The notes under the pieces are model-generated. The model made no database searches. It was not told where the DNA came from and saw only the letters and a program-made list of their open reading frames with translations. A program made the position numbers and the translations under genes. From the NCBI RefSeq assembly GCF_900113905.1, contig NZ_FORC01000001.1, positions 618,060 through 682,059 on the forward strand: a DNA stretch of 64,000 nt, given 5' to 3'. Below are positions 23,464 through 31,638 of this stretch, piece by piece (position 1 is the stretch's first letter; each line of letters begins with the position of its first letter). The DNA comes from Phytopseudomonas argentinensis. Lineage in GTDB: Bacteria; Pseudomonadota; Gammaproteobacteria; Pseudomonadales; Pseudomonadaceae.

Positions 23464-25275
23464 TCAAGGCTGCCAGGTGGTGCGCTCGCCGCTGAGCCGG
23501 TGGTCTAGAAAGCTCGCCGCGCTGATCAGCGCCAGGTGGCTCAACGCCTGGGGCGTATTGCCCAGGTGGTGGCCGCGCCGATCCAGCTCCTCGGCATACA
23601 AGCCCAGGGGATTGGCGTAACGCAGCAACTGCTCGAACTCCAGATGGGCTTTTTCCAGCCTGCCGGCGCGCGCCAGGCACTCCACGTACCAGAACGAGCA
23701 GGCAATAAAGGAGCCCTCTTCGCCCTCGAGCCCATCGTCGGTGCGATAGCGATAGACCATGCCGTCACGCACCAGCTGCTGCTCGATGGCCTCCAGGGTC
23801 GCCAGCCAGCGCGGGTCGGTGGCAGCGACGAAACGCATCAGCGGCATCAGCAGCATGGAACCGTCGACGTCCTGGCAGCCGATGCGCTGCACGAAATGGC
23901 CGCAGTCGTCGTCCCAGAAGTTGTTCCAGATATCGTCATGGATGGCCTGGCGCTCATCGTTCCAGCGTGCGAAAGGTGCCGGCAGCGAGCGCTTCTGGGC
24001 CAGTCGAATGGCACGGTCCAGGGCCACCCAGCACATCAGCCGCGAGTGTAGAAAGTGCTGTTCCTCGCCGCGGATCTCCCAGATGCCCACGTCCTTCTGC
24101 TGCCAGCTGTCGCAGACCTGGTCGACGATGCCCACCACATGTTTCCAACCCTCGTGGGAGATCGCCTCGCCGTACTTGTTGGCCAGGTACACGGCGTCCA
24201 GCAGCTCGCCGAAGATATCCAGCTGGGTTTGCTCGTGGGCCTCGTTGCCGATGCGCACCGGCCTCGCACCGCCATGGCCGGCCAGGTGATCGAGAGAAGT
24301 TTCCGGCAACTGGTGCTGCCCGCGCAGGCTGTAGAGAATGCGCAGGTGCGCGGGCGTTTCCGAGCAGTCATCGACACGGTCGCGCACCCAGCGCATGAAG
24401 GCATTGGCCTCGTCGGAAAAACCCAGGCGCATGAAGGCATAGACGGTAAACGAGGCGTCGCGAATCCAGGTGTAGCGGTAATCCCAGTTGCGCTCGCCGC
24501 CTGGCGCCTCGGGCAGTCCGTAGGTGGCGGCGGCGATGATGCCGCCGTGCTTGCGCGAGGTCAGCAGCTTGAGCGCCAGCGCCGAGCGATGCACCATCTC
24601 GCGCCAGCGACCACGGTAGTTGGACTGCTTCATCCAGCGCCGCCAGTACCGGAGGGTTTCCTGCAGGCAATGCTCGCAGGCACCGGCAGCGACCAGCGGA
24701 TCATCCGGCGCGCCCAGCACGAACTCGGCATGCTCGCCTTCGCGTAACTCGAACTCGGCAACGGCGCAGTTATCATCGACGCTCAGCGCCTGGCTTGCAG
24801 ATAACCGCAAGCTCGGCTGACCGGGCGCATGGAACAGCACATCCTCGCCATCGACCTCGGCGACCGTCTCGGCGCGGCTGTAGTCATGCCGCACCCGACA
24901 ACGCAGGCGAATGGTGGTGCTGCCGGATATCACGCGAATATTGCGAACCAGCCGCGGCGCGGCGTCGACATCGGTGTTGATCGGCATGAGGTCGGTACAT
25001 TCCACCACCGCCTGCTCGTCCAGCCAGCGCGTCTGCAGCACGTTGGTATCGGGCAGATAGAGTTGCTGGCGCCGCGCCCCTGGCAGATCCGGCGCCAATT
25101 GGAAGACACCCGCCTCTGGCGTATCGAGCAAGGCGCTGAAGATCGACGGGCTGTCGAAATCCGGCCAGCAGAAAAAGTCCACGCAACCGCTGTCGGCCAC
25201 CAGTGCCGCGCTGCGCATGTCGCCAATGATGCCGTGGGCTTCGATGGGCATCTGCTGGTTCTGGATATCAGCCAT
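23464..25275 (-). CDS. Glycoside hydrolase family 15 protein (glucoamylase/trehalase-like)
   Basis: About 603-aa cytoplasmic GH15 enzyme; family members release glucose from alpha-glucans or hydrolyse trehalose. The N-terminal super-beta-sandwich is about residues 1–215, followed by the (alpha/alpha)6 barrel. Barrel motifs are RNWDYRYTWIRDASFTVYA, the general acid in GIWEIRGEEQHFLHSR and the general base in EEGSFIACSFWYVECLA near the C-terminus. ATG at 25275 or a GTG six bases upstream are both possible starts; either overlaps the end of the SDR gene by 8–14 bases, indicating translational coupling. Context suggests storage-glucan or trehalose turnover under stress. Confidence 0.9.
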   Translation of the reverse strand: MADIQNQQMPIEAHGIIGDMRSAALVADSGCVDFFCWPDFDSPSIFSALLDTPEAGVFQLAPDLPGARRQQLYLPDTNVLQTRWLDEQAVVECTDLMPINTDVDAAPRLVRNIRVISGSTTIRLRCRVRHDYSRAETVAEVDGEDVLFHAPGQPSLRLSASQALSVDDNCAVAEFELREGEHAEFVLGAPDDPLVAAGACEHCLQETLRYWRRWMKQSNYRGRWREMVHRSALALKLLTSRKHGGIIAAATYGLPEAPGGERNWDYRYTWIRDASFTVYAFMRLGFSDEANAFMRWVRDRVDDCSETPAHLRILYSLRGQHQLPETSLDHLAGHGGARPVRIGNEAHEQTQLDIFGELLDAVYLANKYGEAISHEGWKHVVGIVDQVCDSWQQKDVGIWEIRGEEQHFLHSRLMCWVALDRAIRLAQKRSLPAPFARWNDERQAIHDDIWNNFWDDDCGHFVQRIGCQDVDGSMLLMPLMRFVAATDPRWLATLEAIEQQLVRDGMVYRYRTDDGLEGEEGSFIACSFWYVECLARAGRLEKAHLEFEQLLRYANPLGLYAEELDRRGHHLGNTPQALSHLALISAASFLDHRLSGERTTWQP

Positions 25276-26068
25276 TGTCACGAAACTCCGGATAAAGGCT
25301 CATGCCGCCATCGATGAACAGCGTCGTGCCGTGGACGTAGTCGGCGGCATCGGAGGCCAGCCACACCACCGCATTGGCAATGTCCTCGGCGTCACCAATG
25401 CGACCATAGGGAATCAGCTCGAGCAGCTTGTCGGCGGCCGCTCCCTCGGTGGCCTCGCGATTGATCGCGGTGCGGATCGCTCCCGGCGCAATGGCGTTGA
25501 CGCGGATGCGCTGCTCGCCAACCTCCTGCGCCACGCTGCGCATCAGCAGGTCGAGCCCGCCCTTGGAGGCGGCGTAGTTGGCACGCCCAGCCCAGGGAAT
25601 CAGCTGGTGCACCGAACTCATCTGAATGATCTTGCCGGCAGCGCGGGAAACCTCTTTTCGAATACCCTGTTTGGCGAACTGCCGCAGGGCGGCACGTACG
25701 CAAAGGAACTGGCCGGTGAGGTTGACCTGCAGCACCTGGTTCCACTCCTCCAGGCTCATGTCCACGGTGGGCGCATCGCGCTGCATGCCGGAGTTGGCCA
25801 GCAGGATATCCAGGCGCCCGAAGGTGGAGAGGGTTTCCGCAAATAGCGCCTCGACCTCCTGCTCGCTGGAAACGTCGGCCTTCACGGCTATCGCCTGCCC
25901 GCCTTGATCAGCAATTTCTGCGGCAAGGCGCTCGGCGGCCTCACGCCCGGATCGATAGTTGAGCACTACCGCGGCACCCGCGTCCGCCAGCGCCTTGGCC
26001 GAGGCCGCGCCAATACCCGAACTGGCGCCGGTGACCAGCGCAACCTGTGACTGCAGAGAGATGAGCAT
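25268..26068 (-). CDS. Short-chain dehydrogenase (glucose 1-dehydrogenase-like)
   Basis: 266-aa classical SDR. It has the Rossmann motif TGASSGIGAASA (about 14–25), the catalytic Ser in MSSVHQ, and YAASKGG with the Tyr/Lys pair near 165. The C-terminal GTTLFIDGGMSLYP is common in glucose 1-dehydrogenase-like SDRs. It would oxidise a sugar or alcohol with NAD(P). Its stop lies inside the start of the GH15 gene, so glucose released by that enzyme is a plausible substrate (inference). It is divergent from the CinA-C gene. Confidence 0.9.
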   Translation of the reverse strand: MLISLQSQVALVTGASSGIGAASAKALADAGAAVVLNYRSGREAAERLAAEIADQGGQAIAVKADVSSEQEVEALFAETLSTFGRLDILLANSGMQRDAPTVDMSLEEWNQVLQVNLTGQFLCVRAALRQFAKQGIRKEVSRAAGKIIQMSSVHQLIPWAGRANYAASKGGLDLLMRSVAQEVGEQRIRVNAIAPGAIRTAINREATEGAAADKLLELIPYGRIGDAEDIANAVVWLASDAADYVHGTTLFIDGGMSLYPEFRDNG

Positions 26069-26214
26069 GGCGATTCCCCTGTCTCGACTTGCTACACCTG
26101 ACCGACCGACAAGCGGCGGAGTTCAGGTAAAAGCCCACTGCCGTCGATCAGCACACCAGCACCTACCTGCCCTGTCGCCAATCAAAGAAGAATCGACAGT
26201 AGAGGAACGTCGCC

Positions 26215-26718
26215 ATGCAAGAAATCGAAAGCCTGCTCGCCTACCTGAAGCGCCACAAGCTGTACCTGACCACCGCAGAATCCTGCACCGCGGGCATGGT
26301 GGTGGCATTGCTCGCCAAGCACCCCGGCAGTGGCGAATGCCTGGACAGCGGCCACGTGGTCTATTCTCCGGCAGCCAAGAAGCGTCTGCTCGGCGTCAGC
26401 CAGCACACCCTCGACAACTTCAATCTGACCAGTGAAGAGGTCGCCCGGGCCATGGCCAATGGCGCCCTCGAAGGCAGCCCGGCCAATGTGGCAGTGGCCA
26501 CCACCGGGGTGGCCGGACCGGAACCCCAGGGCGAGATCCCCGCCGGCACCCTGTGCTTCGCCTGGGCATTTCGGCTGCCAGACGGCGCCATCCGATTGTT
26601 TTCCAGCACCGAGCACTTCAACGGCGACCGCTCAAGGATTCTTGATGACGCAGCGCGCTTCGCCCTGCTGCGCCTGCCGGAACGACACGCTCAACTGCTC
26701 GCTGAAAGCCGGGCCTGA
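26215..26718 (+). CDS. CinA C-terminal domain protein (NMN amidase-like)
   Basis: 167-aa stand-alone CinA-C domain. PncC-type members deamidate nicotinamide mononucleotide to nicotinate mononucleotide. The active-site motifs TAESCTAGMVV (Ser/Cys region, near residue 20) and ATTGVAGPEPQGEIPAGT (near 95) are present. Pseudomonads usually have another copy next to recA; this one stands alone, divergent from the SDR gene, so it may be a paralog with a different role. GAGG lies upstream of the ATG. Confidence 0.85.
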   Translation: MQEIESLLAYLKRHKLYLTTAESCTAGMVVALLAKHPGSGECLDSGHVVYSPAAKKRLLGVSQHTLDNFNLTSEEVARAMANGALEGSPANVAVATTGVAGPEPQGEIPAGTLCFAWAFRLPDGAIRLFSSTEHFNGDRSRILDDAARFALLRLPERHAQLLAESRA

Positions 26719-26880
26719 CGCCCGGCCTGCCGGCGTGCCTCGCTCGGTCGCGCGGTGCCTGGGGGTGAGCGATAAATCTCGCCATGCGTTGCTGGAGGAG
26801 CTGGCAAGGGAACAGGTCAAGGCTTGTCCATTGCCTGCGTCCTCCTGCTGCGGGTAGCTGCCCGCGTGGCACGATTTATC

Positions 26881-26905
26881 GTGGCGACGCGGCTCGCGTC
26901 GCCAC
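26881..26905 (-). terminator. Strong hairpin beyond the pyruvate-oxidase-like gene
   Basis: GTGGCGACGCG and CGCGTCGCCAC form a perfect 11-bp stem with a 3-nt loop, 9 bases past the stop of the minus-strand gene at 26914. On the minus strand it is followed by GATAAATCG, without a proper T run. It may still end transcripts or protect the 3' end of the mRNA. Confidence 0.45.
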
Positions 26906-26913
26906 AATAACCC

Positions 26914-28701
26914 CTAGCGCTTGCCCGGCAGGATCGAACCCAGCACCTGCTTGGTCGCCTGGCGCAGAATACCCCCCTGATTCGGATCGCCCTGCCACAG
27001 GGTGGCGGCGAAGGCCTTGGCCTGGGCCGGGGTAATGTGTGGCGGCAGTGGCGGCACGTCGGGATCAGTTTTGAATTCGATCAGCACCGGGCGATCGGCG
27101 GCGAACGCCTGCTCCCACGCGGCGGCAACATCTTCTTCGCGGTCCACGTAAATACCCTTGAGGCCGATGGACTCCGCGAACTGGTGATAGGCAACGCTGG
27201 GAATGTCCTGGGACGCCGAAAACTTCGGATCACCCTCCATCACCCGCTGCTCCCAGGTAACCTGGTTGAGGTCTTCGTTGTTGAACACCGCGCAGATCCA
27301 GCGCTTGTCCTGCCACTCGTGCCAATACTTGGCCACCGTGATCAGCTCGGCCATGTTGTTCATCTGCATCGCGCCATCGCCGACCAGTGCGACCACCGGG
27401 CGATCCGGATGGGCGAACTTGGCGGCGATGGCATAGGGCACCGCCGCGCCCATGGATGCCAGCCCGCCGGACAGCGAGCAGAGCATGTCCTCGCGCATTT
27501 TCACGTCACGGGCGAACCAGTTGGCGCAGGAGCCGGAGTCACTGGTCACCACCGCGCGATCGGGCAGGCGCGGCGAAAGCTCGTAGGCGACCCGCTGCGG
27601 ATTGATCGGCGAGGCCGAGGCCATGGCACGACGCTTCAGGGTGGTCTGCCACTGCGCCGTCCAACGCTCGATACGCTTGCGCCAGGTGCGCAAGGTCTTG
27701 CGTTCGAGCAAGGGCAGCAGGGCCTGCAGGGTGTCCGCCGCATCGCCCTGCAGGTTGACCTCCATGGGGTAGCGCAAGCCGAGCATGTCCGCCTGGATGT
27801 CGATCTGCACGGCGCGCGCCTGGCCTTCCTTAGGGAGGAACTCGGCGTAGGGGAAGCCCGAGCCGATCATCAACAGGGTGTCGCACTCGTTCATCATCTG
27901 ATAGCTGGGTTTGGTGCCCAACAGGCCGATCGAACCGGTTACCCAGGGCAGGTCATCTGGCAGCGCTGCCTTGCCCAGCAACGCCTTGGCCACGCCGGCA
28001 CCGAGCACATCAGCCACCGCGGTCACCTCTCGGCCAGCCCCCAGGGCGCCGGCGCCGATCAGGATCGCCACTTTCTTGCCGGCATTGAGCACATCCGCCG
28101 CACGCTGCAGGTCAGCTTCATAGGGCACCACGCGCGGCCGGCTGTAACCGACCCCGGAATGCAGGGTGCCATGCTCCCGGGCCGGTTCCTCGTAAGGCAG
28201 GGTCTGCAGGTCGTTGGGCAGGATGATCGCGGTCACCCGCCGATCGCCCAGTGAGGTGCGAATGCTGCGGTCGACCAGGTGCCTTACTTGGGACGGCGCA
28301 CTGGCCTGCTGCACGAAGGCGCCCGCCACGTCCTTGAACATCGACAGCAGATCCACCTCCTGCTGGTAATGCCCGCCCAGCGCGGTACGGGCCTGCTGCC
28401 CGACAATCGCCAGCACCGGCATATGATCCATGCGTGCGTCGTACAGGCCGGTGAGCAAATGGGCCGCGCCGGGACCGGAGGTGGCGATGCAAACGCCCAG
28501 GTCACCTGAGAACTTGGCGTCGGCCGCGGCCATGAAGGCGGCCATTTCCTCGTGGCGGGCCTGAATGAAGCGTATCTTGCCCTCGGCCCTGGCCAGCGCG
28601 CCGAACACGCCGTTGATGCCATCTCCCGGATAGCCATAGATGCGCCGAACGCCCCATTGATAAAGGCGTTCAACGATGAAGTCTGCGACTGTCATGCTCA
28701 T
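26914..28701 (-). CDS. Thiamine-diphosphate enzyme, pyruvate oxidase/dehydrogenase (quinone)-like
   Basis: 595-aa TPP enzyme of the PoxB/acetolactate-synthase family. N-terminal RIYGYPGDGINGVFGAL and RHEEMAAFMAAADAKFSG form the pyrimidine-binding domain with the catalytic Glu (near residue 50). The central domain spans about 190–330, and the C-terminal diphosphate-binding motif is GDGAMQMNNMAELITV with the Asn ligand. It probably decarboxylates pyruvate to acetate and passes electrons to quinone. The membrane-binding C-terminal peptide of E. coli PoxB is not obviously conserved (it ends KQVLGSILPGKR). It lies in a group of stress-type genes. Confidence 0.88.
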   Translation of the reverse strand: MSMTVADFIVERLYQWGVRRIYGYPGDGINGVFGALARAEGKIRFIQARHEEMAAFMAAADAKFSGDLGVCIATSGPGAAHLLTGLYDARMDHMPVLAIVGQQARTALGGHYQQEVDLLSMFKDVAGAFVQQASAPSQVRHLVDRSIRTSLGDRRVTAIILPNDLQTLPYEEPAREHGTLHSGVGYSRPRVVPYEADLQRAADVLNAGKKVAILIGAGALGAGREVTAVADVLGAGVAKALLGKAALPDDLPWVTGSIGLLGTKPSYQMMNECDTLLMIGSGFPYAEFLPKEGQARAVQIDIQADMLGLRYPMEVNLQGDAADTLQALLPLLERKTLRTWRKRIERWTAQWQTTLKRRAMASASPINPQRVAYELSPRLPDRAVVTSDSGSCANWFARDVKMREDMLCSLSGGLASMGAAVPYAIAAKFAHPDRPVVALVGDGAMQMNNMAELITVAKYWHEWQDKRWICAVFNNEDLNQVTWEQRVMEGDPKFSASQDIPSVAYHQFAESIGLKGIYVDREEDVAAAWEQAFAADRPVLIEFKTDPDVPPLPPHITPAQAKAFAATLWQGDPNQGGILRQATKQVLGSILPGKR

Positions 28702-28947
28702 GGAAAACTCGCTCGAAGTTCAGGCCCGCAGCGGGGCCGACATGGATGGAGTTGCCACGCGACGGCTGTGTGGCGCGACGGCTCGACCAGACAGTTTGCC
28801 TGCCCGATAGCAATCTTGACCGGAGCGCAAACCCAGAGGTTTAGGTTTTCTGCCTCAACCGCTGCGCACGGTTGCTCCGGCAAAAAGATCGAACGTGCAG
28901 CGCCGGTGACCCTCAAACCCGTATAGCAACGAACCGAGGGATGCGGC

Positions 28948-29091
28948 ATGACCCAGCAGATACCCGACCCGAGCCAGGCACCCGACTTGCCAGTCGAACC
29001 CTCTCCGCTGGGCCCGCCCCATGATCCCGACAATGATGCGCTACCGGACAAGCCACAGCCCGACCCCGTCTGTACGGGCGTGACCGGCTAG
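28948..29091 (+). CDS. Small proline-rich acidic peptide (hypothetical)
   Basis: 47-codon frame starting MTQQIPDPSQAPDLP, with 12 prolines and 9 aspartates and no hydrophobic segment, so probably disordered. GAGG lies 8 nt before the ATG. It is the first of five closely spaced plus-strand frames encoding small proteins. Reality as a gene is supported only by the ribosome binding site, context and biased composition. The 246-base gap between it and the pyruvate-oxidase-like gene holds no other feature I can support. Confidence 0.45.
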   Translation: MTQQIPDPSQAPDLPVEPSPLGPPHDPDNDALPDKPQPDPVCTGVTG

Positions 29092-29116
29092 TTCATCCAC
29101 CATCAGGAGTGAATAC

Positions 29117-29518
29117 ATGGTCGCCTTCGAACCGCAATCGCAACCCGAACCACAAGGCCCGGCATGCCAGAACGTCAGAGGCTGGGAGCGCCTGCTGTCC
29201 CTCGGCGGTGGGGTATTGCTGGCGATACTGGGCGCGAGCAAACAGGGCGAGCAAGGCCGGCGCCAGCTGGGTGTCGGCGGTCTGCTGTTGATGCGCGGGC
29301 TCAGTGGTCATTGCAGCGTGAAAAGCGCGATGGATGACCCCTTGGCCGAGATTCGCTATTTGCGTGCCCGGGTGCAGCGCCTGCAGGAGCTGGTGCTGAT
29401 GGCCGAGGAAGTCGCCGACCGTACCCGCTCCGCCCCCGTACCGCCGGTACCCGTAGCGCCGGTGGATATCGTCACGCCGATCGCCGATGAACTCGCCAGC
29501 CGCGAGCAGAGTCGCTAA
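29117..29518 (+). CDS. DUF2892/YgaP-like small membrane protein
   Basis: 133-aa protein. Residues about 20–65 (GWERLLSLGGGVLLAIL… LLLMRGLSGHCSV) match the layout of the YgaP-like transmembrane domain: one or two hydrophobic helices with Arg-Gly-Leu-Thr/Ser-Gly-His-Cys at the end. The C-terminal half has a short helical segment (EIRYLRARVQRLQELVLMAEEV) and a proline/valine tail. AGGAG lies 7 nt before the ATG. It precedes three other small membrane-associated genes. Function unknown. Confidence 0.7.
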   Translation: MVAFEPQSQPEPQGPACQNVRGWERLLSLGGGVLLAILGASKQGEQGRRQLGVGGLLLMRGLSGHCSVKSAMDDPLAEIRYLRARVQRLQELVLMAEEVADRTRSAPVPPVPVAPVDIVTPIADELASREQSR

Positions 29519-29562
29519 GCAGGCAAGCAACAGCCTTTCACAGCATCAACAGGTGTAGTCAT

Positions 29563-29973
29563 ATGGACAACGACAACAACGATCGCCCGCACAAGCGCCC
29601 TGCCAAGGTCATTGCCGGGCACTGGCAACAGGACGCCGAGCAGCAGTTGCGCGCGCGTATTCAGGCCGAACAGTCGCATACCGATGACCTCGAGGCCCTG
29701 GCGCATATCGCCCGCTCCACCATTGCCGACCTGGAAAACCCGGACGCCCCCCAGTCCCCCGATCGCCTGCAGGAGGCAGCCCGCCAACTGGCCGTGCTGC
29801 GCGATGCCCTCAACGACTACCGCAGCCAGGCGGTGCAAGGCGTCGACCGCTTTGCCCGCACCCACCCCCTGTGGCTGGCGGCTGGCGGCTTGGCCCTGGG
29901 GTTCGCCGTGAGCCGGGTGCTGTGCCAGCGTCGCCGCGGCACCGACGAACATCCGCGCAAAGGAGCCCTGTGA
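29563..29973 (+). CDS. ElaB/YqjD-like (DUF883-type) membrane-anchored protein
   Basis: 136-aa protein with a charged helical N-terminal part and a single C-terminal hydrophobic segment (THPLWLAAGGLALGFAVSRVLC) followed by arginines. This is the ElaB/YqjD architecture, in which ribosome-associated tail-anchored proteins appear in stationary phase. Its stop overlaps the ATG of the holin-like gene (TGATG), so the two are co-translated. The four genes together resemble the E. coli yqjD-yqjE arrangement. Confidence 0.7.
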   Translation: MDNDNNDRPHKRPAKVIAGHWQQDAEQQLRARIQAEQSHTDDLEALAHIARSTIADLENPDAPQSPDRLQEAARQLAVLRDALNDYRSQAVQGVDRFARTHPLWLAAGGLALGFAVSRVLCQRRRGTDEHPRKGAL

Positions 29974-30377
29974 TGAGCCAGGAACCACGGCAACCTCAGC
30001 ATGAGCCCTCCCTGCTCGGCCTGCTACGCCAGCTGACCGGTGAAGTACAGACACTGTTCACCAAGGAACTGGCGCTGGCCAAGGTCGAGCTCAATGCTTC
30101 CCTGCAGGCTACCAAGACCGGCATCGCCGCTGTCGCAGGCGGCGCCATCGTGCTGCTTTGTGGATTGCTGATGCTGTTGCTCTCTGCCGTCTATGGCCTG
30201 AGCGAAGTGCTGCCGCCGTGGCTGGCAGCGCTGATCGTCGGCATCGTGGTGGTGGTCATCGGCCTGGTGATGCTCAAGGTCGGCCAGCAGAAATTCACTT
30301 CCTCCGAACTTACCCCCGAGCGCACCCTGGATTCCTTGCAGAAAGACAAGGAAGCGGTGCAGAGGCAAATGTCATGA
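29973..30377 (+). CDS. YqjE-like (phage holin superfamily, DUF1469) membrane protein
   Basis: 134-aa protein. After an N-terminal amphipathic part (LLRQLTGEVQTLFTKELALAKVEL) come two hydrophobic helices (about 45–75 and 80–103; the second is WLAALIVGIVVVVIGLVML), typical of the Phage_holin_3_6/YqjE family. These are chromosomal proteins, not phage lysis genes. AAGGAG lies upstream, and the ATG overlaps the previous stop by one base. The next gene overlaps this one by four bases (ATGA). Confidence 0.8.
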   Translation: MSQEPRQPQHEPSLLGLLRQLTGEVQTLFTKELALAKVELNASLQATKTGIAAVAGGAIVLLCGLLMLLLSAVYGLSEVLPPWLAALIVGIVVVVIGLVMLKVGQQKFTSSELTPERTLDSLQKDKEAVQRQMS

Positions 30378-31030
30378 GCACCCACAGCACCATCGCAGCC
30401 GAATCGCGCAAACCGCCGGAAGTTCTCGAACAGGAAATCGACCTGCAGCGTAACCGTATCGACGCCCTGATCGATGAGGTCGAGGCCCGCTTGACGCCGC
30501 AACGGCTGATCGACAGCGCCCTGGCTTACGGGCGTGAAAGCGGTGGCCTGGAAATGGCCGAACGCCTCGGCCAGACCCTCAAGGCCAACCCCGTTCCCGT
30601 GGCGATGACCGCCATAGGCCTGGCGTGGCTGGCCTTGGAGCAGACCCGCAGGCACGCCCACATGGCGCCCGAGCCTGAACGGCCTGCCGATCACGAGTCG
30701 CTTGCCGACGCGCTACATCACGCCAAGCACTCGCTGGACCGCAGCACCCAGGCGCTCAGGCAGAAGCTGCATGACCTCAGTGACGGGGCGAGCGCCGCCA
30801 GCGCGCAGGTCAAGCAAGGCGCTGGTGCCTTGAGCCAGGCAGTGCGTCAACGTCCCTGGGCCTTTGCCGCAGCGGGCCTGGCACTCGGCACGGTGGGAGG
30901 TCTTCTGGGCGCCGGCCGCCGACAGCAACCTGCCGAGCAACCCGAATCGCAGGCCTACGATGTTCCGAATATCGAAGCAGGCTTCGACGAGCTGGACGAC
31001 GAACCGCCCTTCCGTCCCGGCTCCATCTGA
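30374..31030 (+). CDS. DUF3618 domain protein
   Basis: 218-aa protein. The N-terminal half, LEQEIDLQRNRIDALIDEVEARLTPQ (about 17–42), is the DUF3618 pattern, and a hydrophobic segment lies near residues 74–88. A second hydrophobic segment (WAFAAAGLALGTVGGLLGAG) lies near 158–180, with a disordered acidic tail ending in PPFRPGSI. It is last in the small-membrane-protein operon, overlapping the preceding gene by ATGA, and is followed by a strong terminator. Membrane association is clear; function is unknown. Confidence 0.75.
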   Translation: MSTHSTIAAESRKPPEVLEQEIDLQRNRIDALIDEVEARLTPQRLIDSALAYGRESGGLEMAERLGQTLKANPVPVAMTAIGLAWLALEQTRRHAHMAPEPERPADHESLADALHHAKHSLDRSTQALRQKLHDLSDGASAASAQVKQGAGALSQAVRQRPWAFAAAGLALGTVGGLLGAGRRQQPAEQPESQAYDVPNIEAGFDELDDEPPFRPGSI

Positions 31031-31084
31031 TTCACTGAGGCCGCTGCCGCGTGCAGCGTCCCCCACCAGTGAATCGCAGAAACG

Positions 31085-31110
31085 AAAAAAGCGCCCTAGG
31101 GCGCTTTTTT
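31085..31110. terminator. Bidirectional rho-independent terminator
   Basis: A perfect 26-base palindrome: A6 followed by GCGCCCTAGGGCGC and T6. It ends the plus-strand small-membrane-protein operon (stop at 31030) and, read the other way, the minus-strand tRNA-Val/tRNA-Asp transcript (tRNA-Asp 3' end at 31152). Confidence 0.9.
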
Positions 31111-31151
31111 GCGTTGCTTCCGGGTGTTCAGTGGGCCCTGGAAGCGATATA

Positions 31152-31228
31152 TGGCGCAGCGGACGGGACTCGAACCCGCGACCCCCGGCGTGACAGGCCG
31201 GTATTCTAACCGACTGAACTACCGCTGC
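31152..31228 (-). tRNA. tRNA-Asp (GTC anticodon)
   Basis: A 77-nt minus-strand tRNA with acceptor stem GCAGCGG/CCGCTGC, discriminator G and encoded CCA (31152–31154). The anticodon loop CTGTCAC gives GTC. It lies 12 nt downstream of tRNA-Val on the same strand, so the two form one transcript ended by the palindrome at 31085. Confidence 0.97.
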
Positions 31229-31240
31229 GCATACCTCGAT

Positions 31241-31316
31241 TGGTGGGTGATGACGGGATCGAACCGCCGACCCTCTGCTTGTAAGGCAGATGCTCTCCCG
31301 GCTGAGCTAATCACCC
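31241..31316 (-). tRNA. tRNA-Val (TAC anticodon)
   Basis: A 76-nt minus-strand tRNA with acceptor stem GGGTGAT/ATCACCC, discriminator A and encoded CCA (31241–31243). The anticodon stem TCTGC/GCAGA encloses CTTACAA, anticodon TAC. It is the first of a Val–Asp pair, with a promoter about 20 bp upstream. Confidence 0.97.
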
Positions 31317-31337
31317 TTCACTCTCGAAGTGGGGCGC

Positions 31338-31366
31338 ATTCTAGAGAGCGACCTGCACCTTGGCAA
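31338..31366 (-). promoter_or_regulatory. Promoter of the tRNA-Val/tRNA-Asp pair
   Basis: On the minus strand, -35 TTGCCA (31366–31361), a 17-nt spacer and -10 TAGAAT (31343–31338) are followed at once by GCGCCCC, the same GC-rich discriminator as at the tRNA-Ser promoter near 254. A run of nine T on this strand lies just upstream of the -35. The rest of the 322-base gap up to rdgC holds no other feature I can support. Confidence 0.75.
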
Positions 31367-31638
31367 CCCCCCTGGCGAAAAAAAATTATCGGCGTTCCAA
31401 AGGCTTAGGAATCATCATGGTTTCAGCCCACAAATATTCGCGCGCCTCGATACAGGGTTGGCCTAATCGCCCAGTGAAAGGAATAATGCGCCCTCGCGCG
31501 GGTCTGATCGTCGCGCGGCGAGCGTCCTCACCGCCGCCAGACTGCCCATGCTCTGCCACCTCGGCAGCAGCCTTGCGCCCGAATTGATGATTTCTTGTGC
31601 GCCGCGGCGCCCATCCGCTAACTGGAGACACCCCGCTC

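Noticed and set aside
23454..23474. 7-bp inverted repeat between the DMT and GH15 genes as a terminator
   Set aside because: The hairpin overlaps the GH15 stop codon and has no T run on either strand.
29973..30377. Phage holin as a sign of a prophage
   Set aside because: The match is to the YqjE-type chromosomal family inside a small-membrane-protein operon. No other phage gene is nearby.
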